NCBI RefSeq assembly: GCF_022747945.1
Contig: NZ_JALDST010000001.1
Coordinates: 6,820,001-6,884,000, forward strand
Length of the DNA: 64,000 nucleotides
DNA from: Micromonospora sp. R77
GTDB lineage: Bacteria; Actinomycetota; Actinomycetes; Mycobacteriales; Micromonosporaceae
Direction: 5' to 3'
The translations under genes and the position numbers were made by a program. How positions within the stretch are numbered: position 1 is the first letter of the stretch; each line of letters starts with the position of its first letter. The notes beneath the pieces were generated by a model. That model was given only the letters and a program-made list of their open reading frames with translations, did not search any database and was not told where the DNA came from. Below, one piece after another: positions 41,611 to 53,100 of this stretch.

Positions 41611-41627
41611 CATAGCGAGTTGCTATG
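41611..41627. promoter_or_regulatory. LysR-type operator between LysR and the ATP-grasp operon
   Basis: CATAGC-GAGTT-GCTATG is a perfect 6-bp inverted repeat with a 5-base spacer and contains the T-N11-A signature of LysR boxes. It lies 34 bases upstream of the LysR start and 120 bases before the ATP-grasp start, the usual arrangement for divergent control. Confidence 0.75.
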
Positions 41628-41749
41628 AGCAGCCGACGTGCGGGCTGTGGAATATTCACGGCGGCGGTCTCACTTCGAACCGTGCACAAGGTAAGCCTGT
41701 CCGGCCGCGTTTCGGAACGCCGCCGGCAGCAAGTTGAGGGGATTCCTCG

Positions 41750-43000
41750 ATGACACGTCCCACGGGTGTGCTGGTGGATGCCTACAGCACCGGCAATTAC
41801 CTTCCTGCGGCATTTCAGCGTCGTGGTGTCGACGTCATTCACCTGCAGAGCACCCCGGAGCTCATGCCCAGCATGCTGCCCCCCGCCCGGGACAGTTACC
41901 GCGACTTCCTCGTCTTCGACAACGAGACGACGGCGGTGAAGGAACTGGAGAAGGTCGCGCCGCTGTTCGTGCTCGCGGGCCAGGAGCCGGGCGTGCCGCT
42001 CGCCGACCGCCTCAGCGAACTGCTCGGCCTGCGCAGCAACGGATCGGCGCTGTCGACCGCCCGCCGCGACAAGCACGAGATGATCGAGGTGGTCCGGGCC
42101 GCCGGGCTGGCCGCCGCCGCCCAGACGCTCACCGACGACGTGGAGACGGCCCTCGCCTGGGCGAACGCCGGCGGTCACTGGCCGTGCGTGGCCAAGCCCC
42201 TCTCCTCCGCCTCCACCGACGGCGTCTTCGTCTGCCGCGACGAGGCCGACCTGCGCCGGGCGTTCCCCGCGATCATCGGGTCGAAGGACATCTTCGACAT
42301 CACCAACCAGCAGGTGCTGGTGCAGAGCTACCTCGAAGGCACCGAATACATCGTCGACACGGTGAGCGCGGACGGCCACGCGTACGTCTGCGGGGTCTGG
42401 CGCTACGACAAGCAGCTGCTGCCCAACGGCAAGCCCATCTACAACCGGGACGTGCTGATGGACGCCGACGACCCGGTGTGCGGGCCGCTGATCGCCTACA
42501 CCAAGCAGGTGCTCGACGCGCTGGGCGTCCGGAACGGGCCGGCGCACTCCGAGGTGATCGTGGGCCCGAACGGGCCGACGGTCGTGGAGGTCGGCGCCCG
42601 GCTCAACGGCAACATGCACCCCGGCTTCCACGACATCTGCCTCGGCACCAACCAGGCGGACCTGATCGCGCTGGCCTACACCGACACCGACCGCTTCCTG
42701 GCCGAGTACGGCGACCGGGTCTACCAGCGGCGTCAGCCTGCCCTGGTGTTCAACACGCCCACCGAGCGCTCCGGCCGGATCGTCGCGATCGACGAGGACG
42801 CGGTACGCCGGATCCGGGAGCTGCCGTCGGTGGTGGAGCTGACCGTCAAGCGCGCGCCGGGGCAGGTCATCGTCCCCACGAAGGACCTGCTGACCAGCCC
42901 GCTGCGCGTCTTCATGACCGCGACCGACGAGGCGTCCCTCGAACGTGACTACCGTGCTGTCGACGACATCCGGGAGTCCGTGTACGTACTCGACGCATGA
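41750..43000 (+). CDS. ATP-grasp carboxylate-amine ligase, paralogue 1
   Basis: The protein has 416 residues. ATP-grasp motifs are WPCVAKPLSSASTDGVFVC, QVLVQSYLEGTEYIVDTV, and HSEVIVGPNGPTVVEVGARLNGNMHPG with the magnesium-binding Glu and Asn. It starts at ATG 41750 and ends in the start of the MFS gene (ATGA overlap). It is a paralogue of 38275-39561. The nearby MFS exporter and class V PLP enzyme suggest that it makes an amide or dipeptide that is then exported or processed. No carrier protein is required by this enzyme class, so it can act apart from the NRPS. Confidence 0.92.
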   Translation: MTRPTGVLVDAYSTGNYLPAAFQRRGVDVIHLQSTPELMPSMLPPARDSYRDFLVFDNETTAVKELEKVAPLFVLAGQEPGVPLADRLSELLGLRSNGSALSTARRDKHEMIEVVRAAGLAAAAQTLTDDVETALAWANAGGHWPCVAKPLSSASTDGVFVCRDEADLRRAFPAIIGSKDIFDITNQQVLVQSYLEGTEYIVDTVSADGHAYVCGVWRYDKQLLPNGKPIYNRDVLMDADDPVCGPLIAYTKQVLDALGVRNGPAHSEVIVGPNGPTVVEVGARLNGNMHPGFHDICLGTNQADLIALAYTDTDRFLAEYGDRVYQRRQPALVFNTPTERSGRIVAIDEDAVRRIRELPSVVELTVKRAPGQVIVPTKDLLTSPLRVFMTATDEASLERDYRAVDDIRESVYVLDA

Positions 43001-44244
43001 GGCCGACGCTCCGGGAGAACCTGGCGACGCTCCGGCCCATCCGCGGTCTGCTGGTCTCCATCGCGGTGGCCCGCAGCTCGGTGATGCTGTTCCCGTTCTA
43101 CGGCGCCTACCTGGCGGTGACCCGCGAAGGGCTGCGCCCGGCGGCCATCGGCCTGGTGATCGGTGCCTTCGGTGTCGGCGCCCTGCTGGCCGACGTGACC
43201 GTCAGCCAGTTGACCCGACGGATGCCGGAGCGCCGGGTCGCCGTGCTCGGCATGCTCGGCGTCGCGCTCTGCGTCCTCGTGGTGGCCGTGGTGCCGGGCC
43301 TGTGGCCGTTGGTCGCGGCGACGGCCGCCTGGGGTTTCTGCTACGAGCTGATCAACCCGGTGTCGTACACGATGGTGGCGAACACCATGCCGGACAGCCA
43401 GCGGCGGTTCGCCTTCGCCGCGGTGCGGCTGGCGGTCAACGTGGGCATGGGCATCGGACCGGTGATCGCGGGCCTGCTGTTCAAGGTGTCGCCGGGCCTG
43501 CTCGTCTGGGGCACCGCGGTCGGCTACCTGGTGGCGGCCGGGGTGCTGGCCCGGTCCCGGCTCACCGACGACCGGCGGGAGGCGACCGCCCCGGCGGCCG
43601 CCGACCCCGCCGGGGACGGGCCGGCCGCCGACCGGAGCGGCAGCGAGCTGCGCTTCTGGTCGTTCTTCGCGTCGATCATGCCGATCCATCTCGCCTATGC
43701 GCTGCCGCCCACCGTGGTCAGCGCGTACGTCATCCAGAAGCTGCACGGCCCGCCGGTGTGGGTGAGCGCGATCTTCGCGACGAATGCGTTGATGGTCATC
43801 ACCTGCGAGATCAGCCTCAACCACCTGATGAACCACTGGCGGCGCCGCACCACCCTGCTGACCGGGTACGCGTGCGCCATCATCGGCTTCGGCCTGATGG
43901 GACTCGGCGCGAACCCGTGGCTGCTGTTGCTGGGCACCGCCTGGTGGACCCTCGGCGAGATGATCGTCTTCCCGGCCATGATGGACCACGTCAGTGCCGT
44001 CTCGCCGCCGGCGCTCAAGGCCCGCAACATCGGCTTCTACGCCGCCGGCGTGAACATCGGGGTGCTGGTCGCGCCGATGATGTTCCTCCCGCTGATCGCG
44101 GTCGTCGACGCCCGGGTCGCCTGGGCCGTGGTGGCCGGCGTCGTCGGACTCGGCATGATAGCGGTAGCCGCACTGAGCACCGTCCGGTACTTGTGGACCA
44201 GTGACGGTGCGGCGCCCGCCGCCGTCGCGGAGGTGAGTCGATGA
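42997..44244 (+). CDS. MFS transporter (12 membrane segments), probable exporter
   Basis: The protein has 415 residues. Twelve hydrophobic segments are separated by a central loop of about 40 residues rich in Asp/Ala/Gly (near 200-225). The conserved MFS segment between TM2 and TM3 reads DVTVSQLTRRMPERRVAVLG. ATG 42997 overlaps the ATP-grasp stop and the gene overlaps the next PLP enzyme by four bases. Within a biosynthetic operon its likely role is product export and self-protection. Confidence 0.9.
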   Translation: MRPTLRENLATLRPIRGLLVSIAVARSSVMLFPFYGAYLAVTREGLRPAAIGLVIGAFGVGALLADVTVSQLTRRMPERRVAVLGMLGVALCVLVVAVVPGLWPLVAATAAWGFCYELINPVSYTMVANTMPDSQRRFAFAAVRLAVNVGMGIGPVIAGLLFKVSPGLLVWGTAVGYLVAAGVLARSRLTDDRREATAPAAADPAGDGPAADRSGSELRFWSFFASIMPIHLAYALPPTVVSAYVIQKLHGPPVWVSAIFATNALMVITCEISLNHLMNHWRRRTTLLTGYACAIIGFGLMGLGANPWLLLLGTAWWTLGEMIVFPAMMDHVSAVSPPALKARNIGFYAAGVNIGVLVAPMMFLPLIAVVDARVAWAVVAGVVGLGMIAVAALSTVRYLWTSDGAAPAAVAEVSR

Positions 44245-45404
44245 GAGCCGTCCCGTCGCCGGCACGCGCGGAAGCCGTGCACTTCAACTACGCCGGAGCC
44301 GGTGTGCCGTCACCCGAGGTCCTCGACCGGATGCGGCACTACCTGGAACTCGAGACGTCGCTCGGCCCGTACGAGGCCGAGGCGGCACACGGCGAGGCCG
44401 TGGTGGCGGCGACCCGCGCCGCTCTCGCCGGCCTGCTCGGCGCCGAACCGTCCGGCGTCGCGCTCTTCGACAACGCGACCCGCGCCTGGACGACCCTGGT
44501 GGGGAACCTCCCGCTGCGCGCCGGCGACGAGGTCTGGGTCTCCGCGTACGACTACGTCGGCAACCTGTTCCACCTCGCCGAGCTGCGCCGACGGCTCGGC
44601 CTGCGGATCGTGGTCATGCCGTGCACGCCCCGCGGCGACGTCGACCTCGACTGGATCGCGGCGCACCTCACCGACGACGTGGCCCTCGTGTCGGTGTCCC
44701 ACCTGCCGTCCTGCTGCGGCGTGGTGGTGGACGTGGCGGCGATCGGCGCGCTGCTGCGGGGTTCGCGCGCGCTGTTCGTGGTGGACGGCTGCCAGGCCGT
44801 CGGCAACGTCGAGGTGGACGTCACCGCCATCGGCGCCGACATCTACACCGGCGCCGGCCGCAAGTTCCTCCGCGGGCCCCGCGGCACCGGCTTCGCCCAC
44901 GTCTCGGACCGCTACCTGGCCCTCGCCGCACCGGCCGTGCTGGACGTGCACGCCATGACCGTCTCACCGGCGCTCGACGCGAAGCCCCTCGTCGAGGACG
45001 CGACGAGCCTCGAACTCGCCGAGCGGAACATCGCGGTCTGGGCGGGGCTGGGGGTGGCCGTGGCGGAGGACCAGGCCCGCGACGCAACTGAGCGACGACA
45101 GACCGCCGAGCTCTTCGCCGACCTGGAACGCCAGGTCTGTGCCCTGCCCGGCCTCCGCCGGCTCGGCGAGGCCAGCCGGCGCTCGGGGACCGTCTCGGTC
45201 TGCAGCGACCGGCGGCCGGTCACCGAGCTCTATGCCCGACTGCGGGAGCGGGGCATCCGGACCTGGGTGGGCCACGGCGCGCACACGCCGCTGTTCGCTC
45301 CCGGACAGGGGGCCGACGAGTTCCTCCGGATCTCCATGGGCCGGGGCACCACCACGGCCGAGGTGGACCTACTGGTCCACGCCCTCACCGACCTGACCGA
45401 ATGA
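44241..45404 (+). CDS. class V aminotransferase/cysteine desulfurase-fold PLP enzyme
   Basis: The protein has 387 residues. Fold-type I class V motifs are VALFDNATRAWTTLVG, VSVSHLPSCCGVVVDV, VVDGCQAVGNVEVDV and the PLP lysine in TGAGRKFLRGPRGTGF. Its closest recognisable relatives by motif are class V C-S lyases or isopenicillin epimerase-like enzymes (EgtE-type). It ends the ATP-grasp operon. A C-S bond cleavage, elimination or epimerisation is possible; which one cannot be read from the sequence. Confidence 0.87.
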   Translation: MRAVPSPARAEAVHFNYAGAGVPSPEVLDRMRHYLELETSLGPYEAEAAHGEAVVAATRAALAGLLGAEPSGVALFDNATRAWTTLVGNLPLRAGDEVWVSAYDYVGNLFHLAELRRRLGLRIVVMPCTPRGDVDLDWIAAHLTDDVALVSVSHLPSCCGVVVDVAAIGALLRGSRALFVVDGCQAVGNVEVDVTAIGADIYTGAGRKFLRGPRGTGFAHVSDRYLALAAPAVLDVHAMTVSPALDAKPLVEDATSLELAERNIAVWAGLGVAVAEDQARDATERRQTAELFADLERQVCALPGLRRLGEASRRSGTVSVCSDRRPVTELYARLRERGIRTWVGHGAHTPLFAPGQGADEFLRISMGRGTTTAEVDLLVHALTDLTE

Positions 45405-45432
45405 CGTGGCACATGAATCCCGGGGGACTTCC

Positions 45433-45711
45433 ATGGTGCTGACCGAATACGCAGGGACCGCCGGAGCCGTCTTCCGCGACGCGGTGACCCGGACCCACCT
45501 GTTGACCGAGCGGGAGCTGGACGTGTTCTGCTCCCTGGGATGTGGGATGGCGAACGCGGAGATCGCCCGCCACCTCTCCATCACCGAACGCACCGTCAAG
45601 CATCACGTCACCGAGATCATGACGAAGTTGGGCGTGGACTCCCGGCTCAAGGTCGGCATCGTCGCCTGCATCGCGATGCTCAGCGCCGAACCGGCGGACG
45701 AGCGGAAGTAG
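45433..45711 (+). CDS. small LuxR/GerE-type DNA-binding protein
   Basis: The protein has 92 residues. It is almost only a helix-turn-helix: LTERELDVFCSLGCGMANAEIARHLSITERTVKHHVTEIM, matching the C-terminal output domain of NarL/LuxR regulators. There is no receiver or ligand domain. ATG 45433 follows CGGGGGA; a GTG at 45406 would add nine residues. Single-domain regulators of this kind often control natural-product clusters. It converges on the ferredoxin/P450/NRPS operon with 13 bases between the stop codons. Confidence 0.88.
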   Translation: MVLTEYAGTAGAVFRDAVTRTHLLTERELDVFCSLGCGMANAEIARHLSITERTVKHHVTEIMTKLGVDSRLKVGIVACIAMLSAEPADERK

Positions 45712-45724
45712 GCCGCCGCGCCCG

Positions 45725-45922
45725 TCAGTCGTCCGTCAGCCCGATGGCCTCCACCGGGCACACGGCGCGCGCCTCCCGGGCCAGCGGCACCAGCTCGGGC
45801 GGGACGTCCTCGTCGATCGCGGTGGCGATGCCGTCCTCCGGGTCCTGGTCGAAGACCTCGGGGGCCGTCAACACACAGAGACCCGCGCCGACACACGCTC
45901 CGCTGTCCACCGTCACTCGCAC
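45725..45922 (-). CDS. [3Fe-4S]-type ferredoxin
   Basis: The protein has 65 residues and starts at GTG 45922 after GGGAGG. The cluster motif is CVGAGLC near residue 10 with a later CPVEAI. Only three ligand cysteines are in the pattern, and Gly/Ala replaces the fourth, typical of the small ferredoxins that feed actinomycete P450s. It lies 29 bases after the P450 gene and is its natural electron donor. The ferredoxin reductase must come from elsewhere. Confidence 0.9.
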   Translation of the reverse strand: MRVTVDSGACVGAGLCVLTAPEVFDQDPEDGIATAIDEDVPPELVPLAREARAVCPVEAIGLTDD

Positions 45923-45951
45923 CTTGCCCGACCTCCCTGGTCCCACGCCGG

Positions 45952-47181
45952 TCACCACGTCACCGGCAGCTCGTGGACGCCGTACACGGCCATGTCCGAC
46001 TTGAACCGGACGTACGCCAGCGGGACCGCCAGCCGCAGCCCGGGGATCCGGCGGGCGACACCGGCATAGACCGACTCGAGTTCGACCCGGGCCAGCGCCT
46101 GCCCGATGCACTGGTGGTTGCCGTACCCGAAGGCGAGATGGTGGCGGGCCGGCGCGGTGACGGCGAGGTCGTCGCCCTGGGGGAAGTGCGCGCGGTCCCG
46201 GTTGGCCACGTCGATGGCGGCGATGACGCCCTCCCCCGCGCGGACCCGGTGGCCGTTCACGTCGACGTCCGCGACGGCGATCCGTCGGATCCCGCGCTGC
46301 ACGACCGTCAGGTAGCGCAGCAGCTCGTCCGTCACGGCCGCCGCGGTCGACGGCCGCGGGTCCCGACGCAGGTGGGCGAACTGCTCAGGATGCCGGATCA
46401 GGGCCAGGACGCCGAGGGACATCATGTTCGCGGCGGTGTCGTGGCCCGCGGTCAGCACCAGCAACGCCATCGCCGCGAGCACCTCGGGGGTCATGGAACC
46501 GGTCCGTACGTGCCGCACGGTCAGCCGGCTGAGGAAGTCGTCCCGCGGCTGCCGGTCCCGCTCGTGGACGAGCGCCAAGAGATAGTCGAAGAGCTCCCGG
46601 CGGGCCGCGGTAGCCTCGGCCAGGGGCAGCCCCACCAGGCCCATCGTGGCGGTCCGGGTGCGGAAGAACTCCGCGTCCCGGTGCGGCACCCCGAGCAACT
46701 CGCAGATCACCCGCAGCGCGGTCGGCAGCGCCACCGTCGCCACGAAGTCCGCCGGGCGACCCGCCGCGAGCAGGTCGTCGAGATACCCGTCGACCGCGCG
46801 GGCGATCTGCGGCCGACGCGACTCACTGCGTCGGACGGTGAACTCCGGCATCAACATCCGCCGGGTGGCGGCGTGCTCGGCACCGTCCATCACCAGCAGG
46901 GTCGGGCCGACGTTGACCTCGGCGGCAGCCACCTGGCTGGACAGCGGGAAGCCGGGCCGGGCCTTGTCGGCGCTGAACCCCGGGTCGGAGAGCACCACCC
47001 GTACGTCGTCGTAGCGGGTGAAGAGCCACGGCCGGCTGCCGTCCCAGATGGTGACCCGCTGCGGCCCACCGTCGCCCAGCCGGCGGGCGGCCGGTGGCGG
47101 ATCGAAGGGGCAGCCGCCCCGGCGCATCGGGTAGGTCTGCTCGTCCCGTGGCGCGCCCACCGCGGCGCTGGACTGGGTCAT
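45952..47181 (-). CDS. cytochrome P450
   Basis: The protein has 409 residues. The I-helix oxygen-activation motif is AGHDTAANM near residue 247, the ExxR is ELLRYL near 275, and the heme-binding loop is [15 protein letters not shown] near 350 with the axial cysteine. The start ATG 47181 overlaps the NRPS stop by four bases. With the ferredoxin, it is expected to hydroxylate the NRPS product or a carrier-bound amino acid. Confidence 0.95.
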   Translation of the reverse strand: MTQSSAAVGAPRDEQTYPMRRGGCPFDPPPAARRLGDGGPQRVTIWDGSRPWLFTRYDDVRVVLSDPGFSADKARPGFPLSSQVAAAEVNVGPTLLVMDGAEHAATRRMLMPEFTVRRSESRRPQIARAVDGYLDDLLAAGRPADFVATVALPTALRVICELLGVPHRDAEFFRTRTATMGLVGLPLAEATAARRELFDYLLALVHERDRQPRDDFLSRLTVRHVRTGSMTPEVLAAMALLVLTAGHDTAANMMSLGVLALIRHPEQFAHLRRDPRPSTAAAVTDELLRYLTVVQRGIRRIAVADVDVNGHRVRAGEGVIAAIDVANRDRAHFPQGDDLAVTAPARHHLAFGYGNHQCIGQALARVELESVYAGVARRIPGLRLAVPLAYVRFKSDMAVYGVHELPVTW

Positions 47182-50100
47182 GGTGTTCCTCCCGGCTGGA
47201 GATGCCCGCTCCGGTGCAGGTACGACCAGCAGCGTTCGATGAGCTGCGGCCCGAAGGACGGCAGCGTGACGCCCCGGCGGTCCAGGTCCCGGACGGTGGC
47301 GGCGGTGTCGAGCCGGACCGCCCCGGGGTCGTCGGTGTCGGCGAGGTGGTGCAGGTACGGCAGCGCCGGCAGTTCGGTGCCGTCGGCCGCCGCCGCGCGT
47401 ACCCGGTCCACCCAGACCCGCAGCGGCACCGGCTGCGACGTGGTGCCGGACATCCGGTCGTGGACGGCCATGAACGCGCCGATGTCGACGACGTCGGGGT
47501 GCTGGAGGTGCTGTACCGGCATCGGTGCGTCGTCCAGCACGCCGCTCACCACCGCGCGCGCGACCACGTCGACCGGCAGCAGTCGGGCCCGGGCCGCCGC
47601 ACCGGTCGGATGGCAGCCCAACCGGGCGGCGGTGAGCAGCAGCCGGCAGAACATGTCGTCGACGTTCGTGGCACCGTGCGCGGTGTCACCGAAGACCCGA
47701 CCCAGCCGGTACACCACGACGTCGGCACCCCGGGTGGCGGCACCGGCGACCAGCCGCTCGGCCACCCACTTGCTCGCGGCGTACCCGCGTCCGGGCGAGT
47801 GCCGTTCGTCGGCGACGGAGGTCCGTTCGTCGACGTGCCGTCCGTCGCCGTCGGCGAAGACGGCGGTCGTCGACAGGTGGTGCAGGCGCTTCGCGCGCCC
47901 GGTGCCGAGCAGCCGGACGAGTTCCGCGGTGCCGCGCACGTTGGCCGGCACCAGCGCCGAGTACGGCGACAGGTGGTGCACCCGGGCCCCGGCGTGCACG
48001 ATCGCGTCGACCTCGGTGAGCGCCGCCCACCCGGCCGAGGTGACGCCCAGGCCGGGTGCCGCCAGGTCCCCGACGTCCACGGTGATCCGGGAGTCCGTGG
48101 CGTCGAGCGGCACCAGGTACCGGTCGGCCACCTCCTGCAACCGTCGCCTGCCGTCGGCGGCGGATGCCGCCCGGACCAGGCACCGCACCTCGCCGCGGGT
48201 GTGCGCGAGTAGGTCCGCGAGGACGAACACCCCGACCAGACCGGTGGCGCCGGTGAGCAGCACCGTGCGGGGTGGGGCGGCCGGACCGCGCCGGAAGGTC
48301 AGCGGTTCCGCCAGCGGCTCCGCCGTGACCGTCCGGCCGCCCGCCGCGCCGGTCCCGGCCGGTGGGTGCGCGACCCGGCGCAGCAGCGCGCCGACGGTCG
48401 GCTCGGCGAGGAAGTCGCGGATGTCGACGGCCACGCCGGTGACCTGCTCGACCCGGGACAGCAGCCGGATCAGGCGCAGCGAGTGTCCACCGGCGGCGAA
48501 GAAGTCGTCGCCGAGCGACCGTACCCCGGTGTGCAGCACCTCGCCCCAGACCGCGAGCACCGCACGCCCGGCGCGGGAGGTCACCGGCACCGGCGACGCC
48601 GGGGCCCCGTCGTCGGACCGGTGGTCGGCGGCGCGGCGGGCCAGTTCCCGGCGGTCGGTCTTGCCGTTGCCGTTCGTGGGGATCATCGGCACCGTCCGGA
48701 ACGCCGCCGGCACCATGTAGCGGGGCAGCCGCCGGGTCAGGAAGGCGCGCAGCCGGTCGGGTGGGGCCGACCCGACGACGAACGCCACCAGCTCGGCGTC
48801 GTCGCCCGCACCGGAGAGCACCACGGCGGCCTCGGTGACGTCGGGATGCGTGGCGAGCGTCGCCTCGATCTCGCCGGGCTCGATCCGGAAGCCGCGCAGC
48901 TTCACCTGGTCGTCGAGGCGACCGAGGAAGTCGAGGCTGCCGTCGGGCAGCCGGCGCACCCGGTCGCCCGTGCGGTACCACCGCCGACCGCCGAGCGCGG
49001 GCAGCGCCCGGAACCGCGCCGCCGTCTCCACGGGGTCGTTCCAGTAGCCGACCGCCAGACCGGCGCCGCCGAGCCACAGCTCGCCGGGCACCCCGACGGC
49101 GGCGGGCTGACCGAACCGGTCGAGTACGACGGCCGACGTGCCGGGCAGCGGCCGGCCGATCGGCACCCGGGCGCGGTCGTCGTCCGCCACCGCCTCGTGG
49201 GTGGTGGCCAGGATCGCCGCCTCCGTCGGGCCGTACCCGTTGATCACGGTGGCGGTGGCACGGAAGTGGCGGGTGTCGGCGACGTCGGCCGGTTCGCCGG
49301 CCACCAGCAGGATCCGGACCGTGGGCAGCTCGGGCCGCGCCAACGCGCGCAGGAACGAGGGTACGCAGACCAGGACGGTGACGCCGTTGCGCGCCACGAA
49401 CCGGGTGAACGCGGCCCGGTCGGTGCGGTGCCCGTCGGCGCAGTAGACCAGGGTGGCGCCGCAGAGCAGCGGCATGAACTGCTCGTACACGGCGACGTCG
49501 AAGCCGGGCGAGGTGGTCTGCAGCCACACGTCGTCGGGCCGGAACGGATGCCGTCGCAGGCTGCCCAGCAGGGTGTTGACCACCGCCGCGTGGGCGACGA
49601 CCACCCCGCGCGGGCAACCGGTGCTGCCCGAGGTGTAGATGACGTACGCGGCCCGGGTGGCGTCGTCCGCGTGCGCGTCGACGGGGTCGACGGCCGGGCC
49701 GGCGAACTCCTGCAGCTGGTGGATGTCGGCGACCGGGAACGGGAGCGCCGCGGCGCCGAACAGTCGCTCGCTCAGGCCCTTGCCGGACACCAGCAGGGAC
49801 ACCTGCGCGTCGCCTGTCATCCCCAGCAGCCGGTCGGCCGGGTGCGCCGGGTCCAGCGGCACGTACGCGGCACCGGCCTTCAGCACGCCGAGCAGCGCGA
49901 CCAGCAGCTCCGGTGACCGGTCCAGGCAGACCGCGACGTGCGCCCCGGGCAGCTGGCCGGCGGCGCGCAGTCCGGCGGCCACCCGGTCGCTGCGCTCGTC
50001 GAGCTCCCGGTAGGTCAGCGTCTCCTCGTCGCCCACCACCGCGATCCGGTCCGGCCACCTGGCGGCCCCGGCCCGCACCAGCGCGTGCAACGGACGGGCC

Positions 50101-53100
50101 GGTACCGCGACCTCGTCCTCCCCGGCCAGCAGTTCGTCCTCGACCGGCGCAGCCTCCTCGACCGGTGGCGCATCCCCGGCCGGTCCGGCGAGCGGGGCCT
50201 GCCGGAGCAGCCCGTCCGGGTGGGCGGTCAGCCACCGCAGCACGGTCGACAGCTGGTCGCCGAGCGCGCGGACGGTGTCGGCGCGGAAGAGGTCGGTGCT
50301 GAACTCGATCTCGACGGCGATCCGGTCACCGACCTCCCGGAAGGCGAAGGACAGGTCGAACTTGGCCGACCGGCGGGGCGGTGCCGGGACCTCGGTGACC
50401 GTGGCGCCGCCCAGCCGCAGGGTGCCGCTGGAGCGCTGCTGGTAGTTGACGACGGTCTGGAACAGCGGCGTGCCGGTGAGCCCGATCTCCCGCGCCACCG
50501 GGTGGACCGGTACGCCGTCGTGGCCGTACAGCTCCAGGCAGACCTCGCGGACGTGGCCCAGCAGGTCGGTGACCGTCGCGCCCGGCGCGGGAGCGATGCG
50601 GGCGAGGGCCAGGTCGACGAAGTAGCCGATCAGGTGTTCGGTGCCGGGGGTGCCGCGGCCGGCGAGGGGCACCCCGATGGCCAGGTCGTCCCGCTCGGCG
50701 TGCCGGGAGAGCACCAGGTGGACGGCGGCGAGCGCCAGCATGAACCGGCTCACCCCGTGCCGGCGGGCGGCACCCGCGACGGCGGCGGTCAGCTCCGCGT
50801 CGAGGTGGCGGCGGACCACGTCGCCGTGCCCGCTCGGCACCGCCGGCCTGGGCAGGTCGACGGGGAGTTCGTACGGCCCGGGATAGCCGGCGAACCGGCG
50901 GCGCAGCGCCCGGACGACGGCCTGGTGGCGCTCCGCCTGCCGACCGCGCGCGGCGCGGACGTGATCGGCGAACTGGAACTCCAACGCCGGCAGCGGGGCG
51001 TCCGGGTCGGCGTAGCGGGCCGCCAGCTCGTCGAAGAAGATCCCGGACGACCAGTCGTCGGCGACCACGTGGTGCAGGTTGACGTCCACCAGCCAGGCAT
51101 CGTCGGCGAGCCGGAGCAGCTCGATCCGGACGAGTGGCTCCCCCGGCCCGACCCGGCGGCGGGCCGCGGCGTCGATCCGGGCCCGTGCCGTACGCCGGGC
51201 CTCCTCGAACGGCAGGTGCTGCAGGTCGGTCGTGATGACCGCCGGCCGGTGGTCGTCGCCGGTGACCTGCCACCACCCGTCGGCGTCGTGCTCCATCACG
51301 GTGCGCAGGGCCCGCTGCCGGTCGGCCAGCGTCGTCACGGCCCGCCGCAGGCCGGGCTCGTCGAGCACGCCGTGGACGGCGAAGGTGCGCCCGATGTTGT
51401 AGCGCCCCGCAGCGGCCACCCGGTCGTCGAACCAGACGCCCTCCTGACTCGGCGACAACCGCGCCCGGTGGCCCCCGCCGACCGCGACGCCGACCGGTCG
51501 CGGGCCGGTCGTCCCCGCCAGCCGCCGTGCCAGCTCCGCCAGGGTGCCGGCCGCGAGGAACTCGGCGAGGGACAGCGACACCCCCAACTCGCGGCGGATC
51601 GCGCCGATGATCTCCAGCGCCGCGAGCGAGTCACCGCCGAGCCCGAGGAAGCTGTCGTCGGCCCGGCGCACCGGCCGGCCCAGGGCCCGCTCCCAGATCG
51701 CGCCCAGCCGGCGCAGCGCCGAGGGCAGCTGCGCGGAGCCGGCGAGCGGGTCGGATCCGGTGGCGGCGAGTCGCCGCCGGTCGGTCTTGCCGTTGGCGGT
51801 ACGGGGCAGCGCCTCGACGACGCTCACCGAAGAGGGGACCATGTGCGCGGGCAGCGCCGCCGCGAGCCCGGCTCGGACGCCGGCCTCGGTGACCCGGGCG
51901 CCCGCCGCCGGCACGACGAACGCGGTGAGTCGACCGGTCCGGCCGAGCACCACGGCCGCGTCCCGGATCTCCGGCCGGTCGCTGAGGGCGTGCTCGACCT
52001 CGCCCAGCTCCACCCGGTAGCCCCGGATCTTGACCTGGTCGTCCGCGCGGCCGAGGTATTCGAGGTTGCCGTCGGCGAGCAGCCGGACCCGGTCGCCGGT
52101 GCGGTAGACCCGCTGCCCGGGACATGTCGGGTGCGGCACGAAGCGGGCCGCGGTCTCGGCCGGACGGCCGAGGTAGCCGCGGGCCAGCCCGGGGCCCTGC
52201 ACGCAGAGCTCCCCCACCTGTCCGGGCGGCACCGGGGCGAGCCGGTCGTCGACCACCAGCGGCGGCCCGCCGTGCAGCGGGGTGCCGATCGGCACCGAGG
52301 GCCACCCGGGGTCGTACCGGGTCATCGGGTGCCAGGTGGCGTAGACCGTCGCCTCGGTGGGGCCGTAGCCGTTGACGACCGTGCAGCCGGGAACCGTGTC
52401 GAGGATCGTCCGGACCGCCGGCACCGCCGCGCGGTCCCCGCCGGACACGAGCAGCCGGAGCCCGCGCAGGGCGTCGGCGTGCCGGTCCACGACCGACGGC
52501 AGCAGCGGCGCGGGCAGCCGGAGGACGGTGACCCGGTGCCGGGCCAGCAGGTCACCGAGCCGGTCCGGGTCCGCGCCGTGGCCGGGGGGCGGCAGGACGA
52601 GCGTGGCCCCGTTGAGCAGGGCTCCCCACATCTCGAACACGGACGGGTCCACGGTCAGCGGCGCGAGTTGGAGCAGGACGTCCCGCCGCCGGAGGCCGAT
52701 CCGCTCGTGCCGCGCCAGCGCGACCACCGAGGCGTGCTCGACCAGCACCGCCTTGGGGCGGCCGGTGCTGCCGGAGGTGTACATGGCGTACGCGAGGGCG
52801 GTGCCGCCCGGGTCGGGGAGCCCGGCGGCACGGTCGACGCCGGGCGATCCGCCGTCGACGGCCCGGACGACGACTCCGGGCGGTACGAGCGACCGGATCC
52901 GCGCCTCGTCCCGTGCGCGCAGCAGGACGAGCCGTGCCCCGCTGTCGGCCAGCATCGTGGCCAGTCGCGCGTCCGGCAGCCCCGGATCGAGCGGCAGGTA
53001 CGCCCCGCCGGCGCGCAGGACGCCGAGCAGGGCGGCGACGACGTCGGGGCCCACGGTCGCACAGACCGCGACCAGTTCCTCGGGGGCGATCCGGCCGGCC

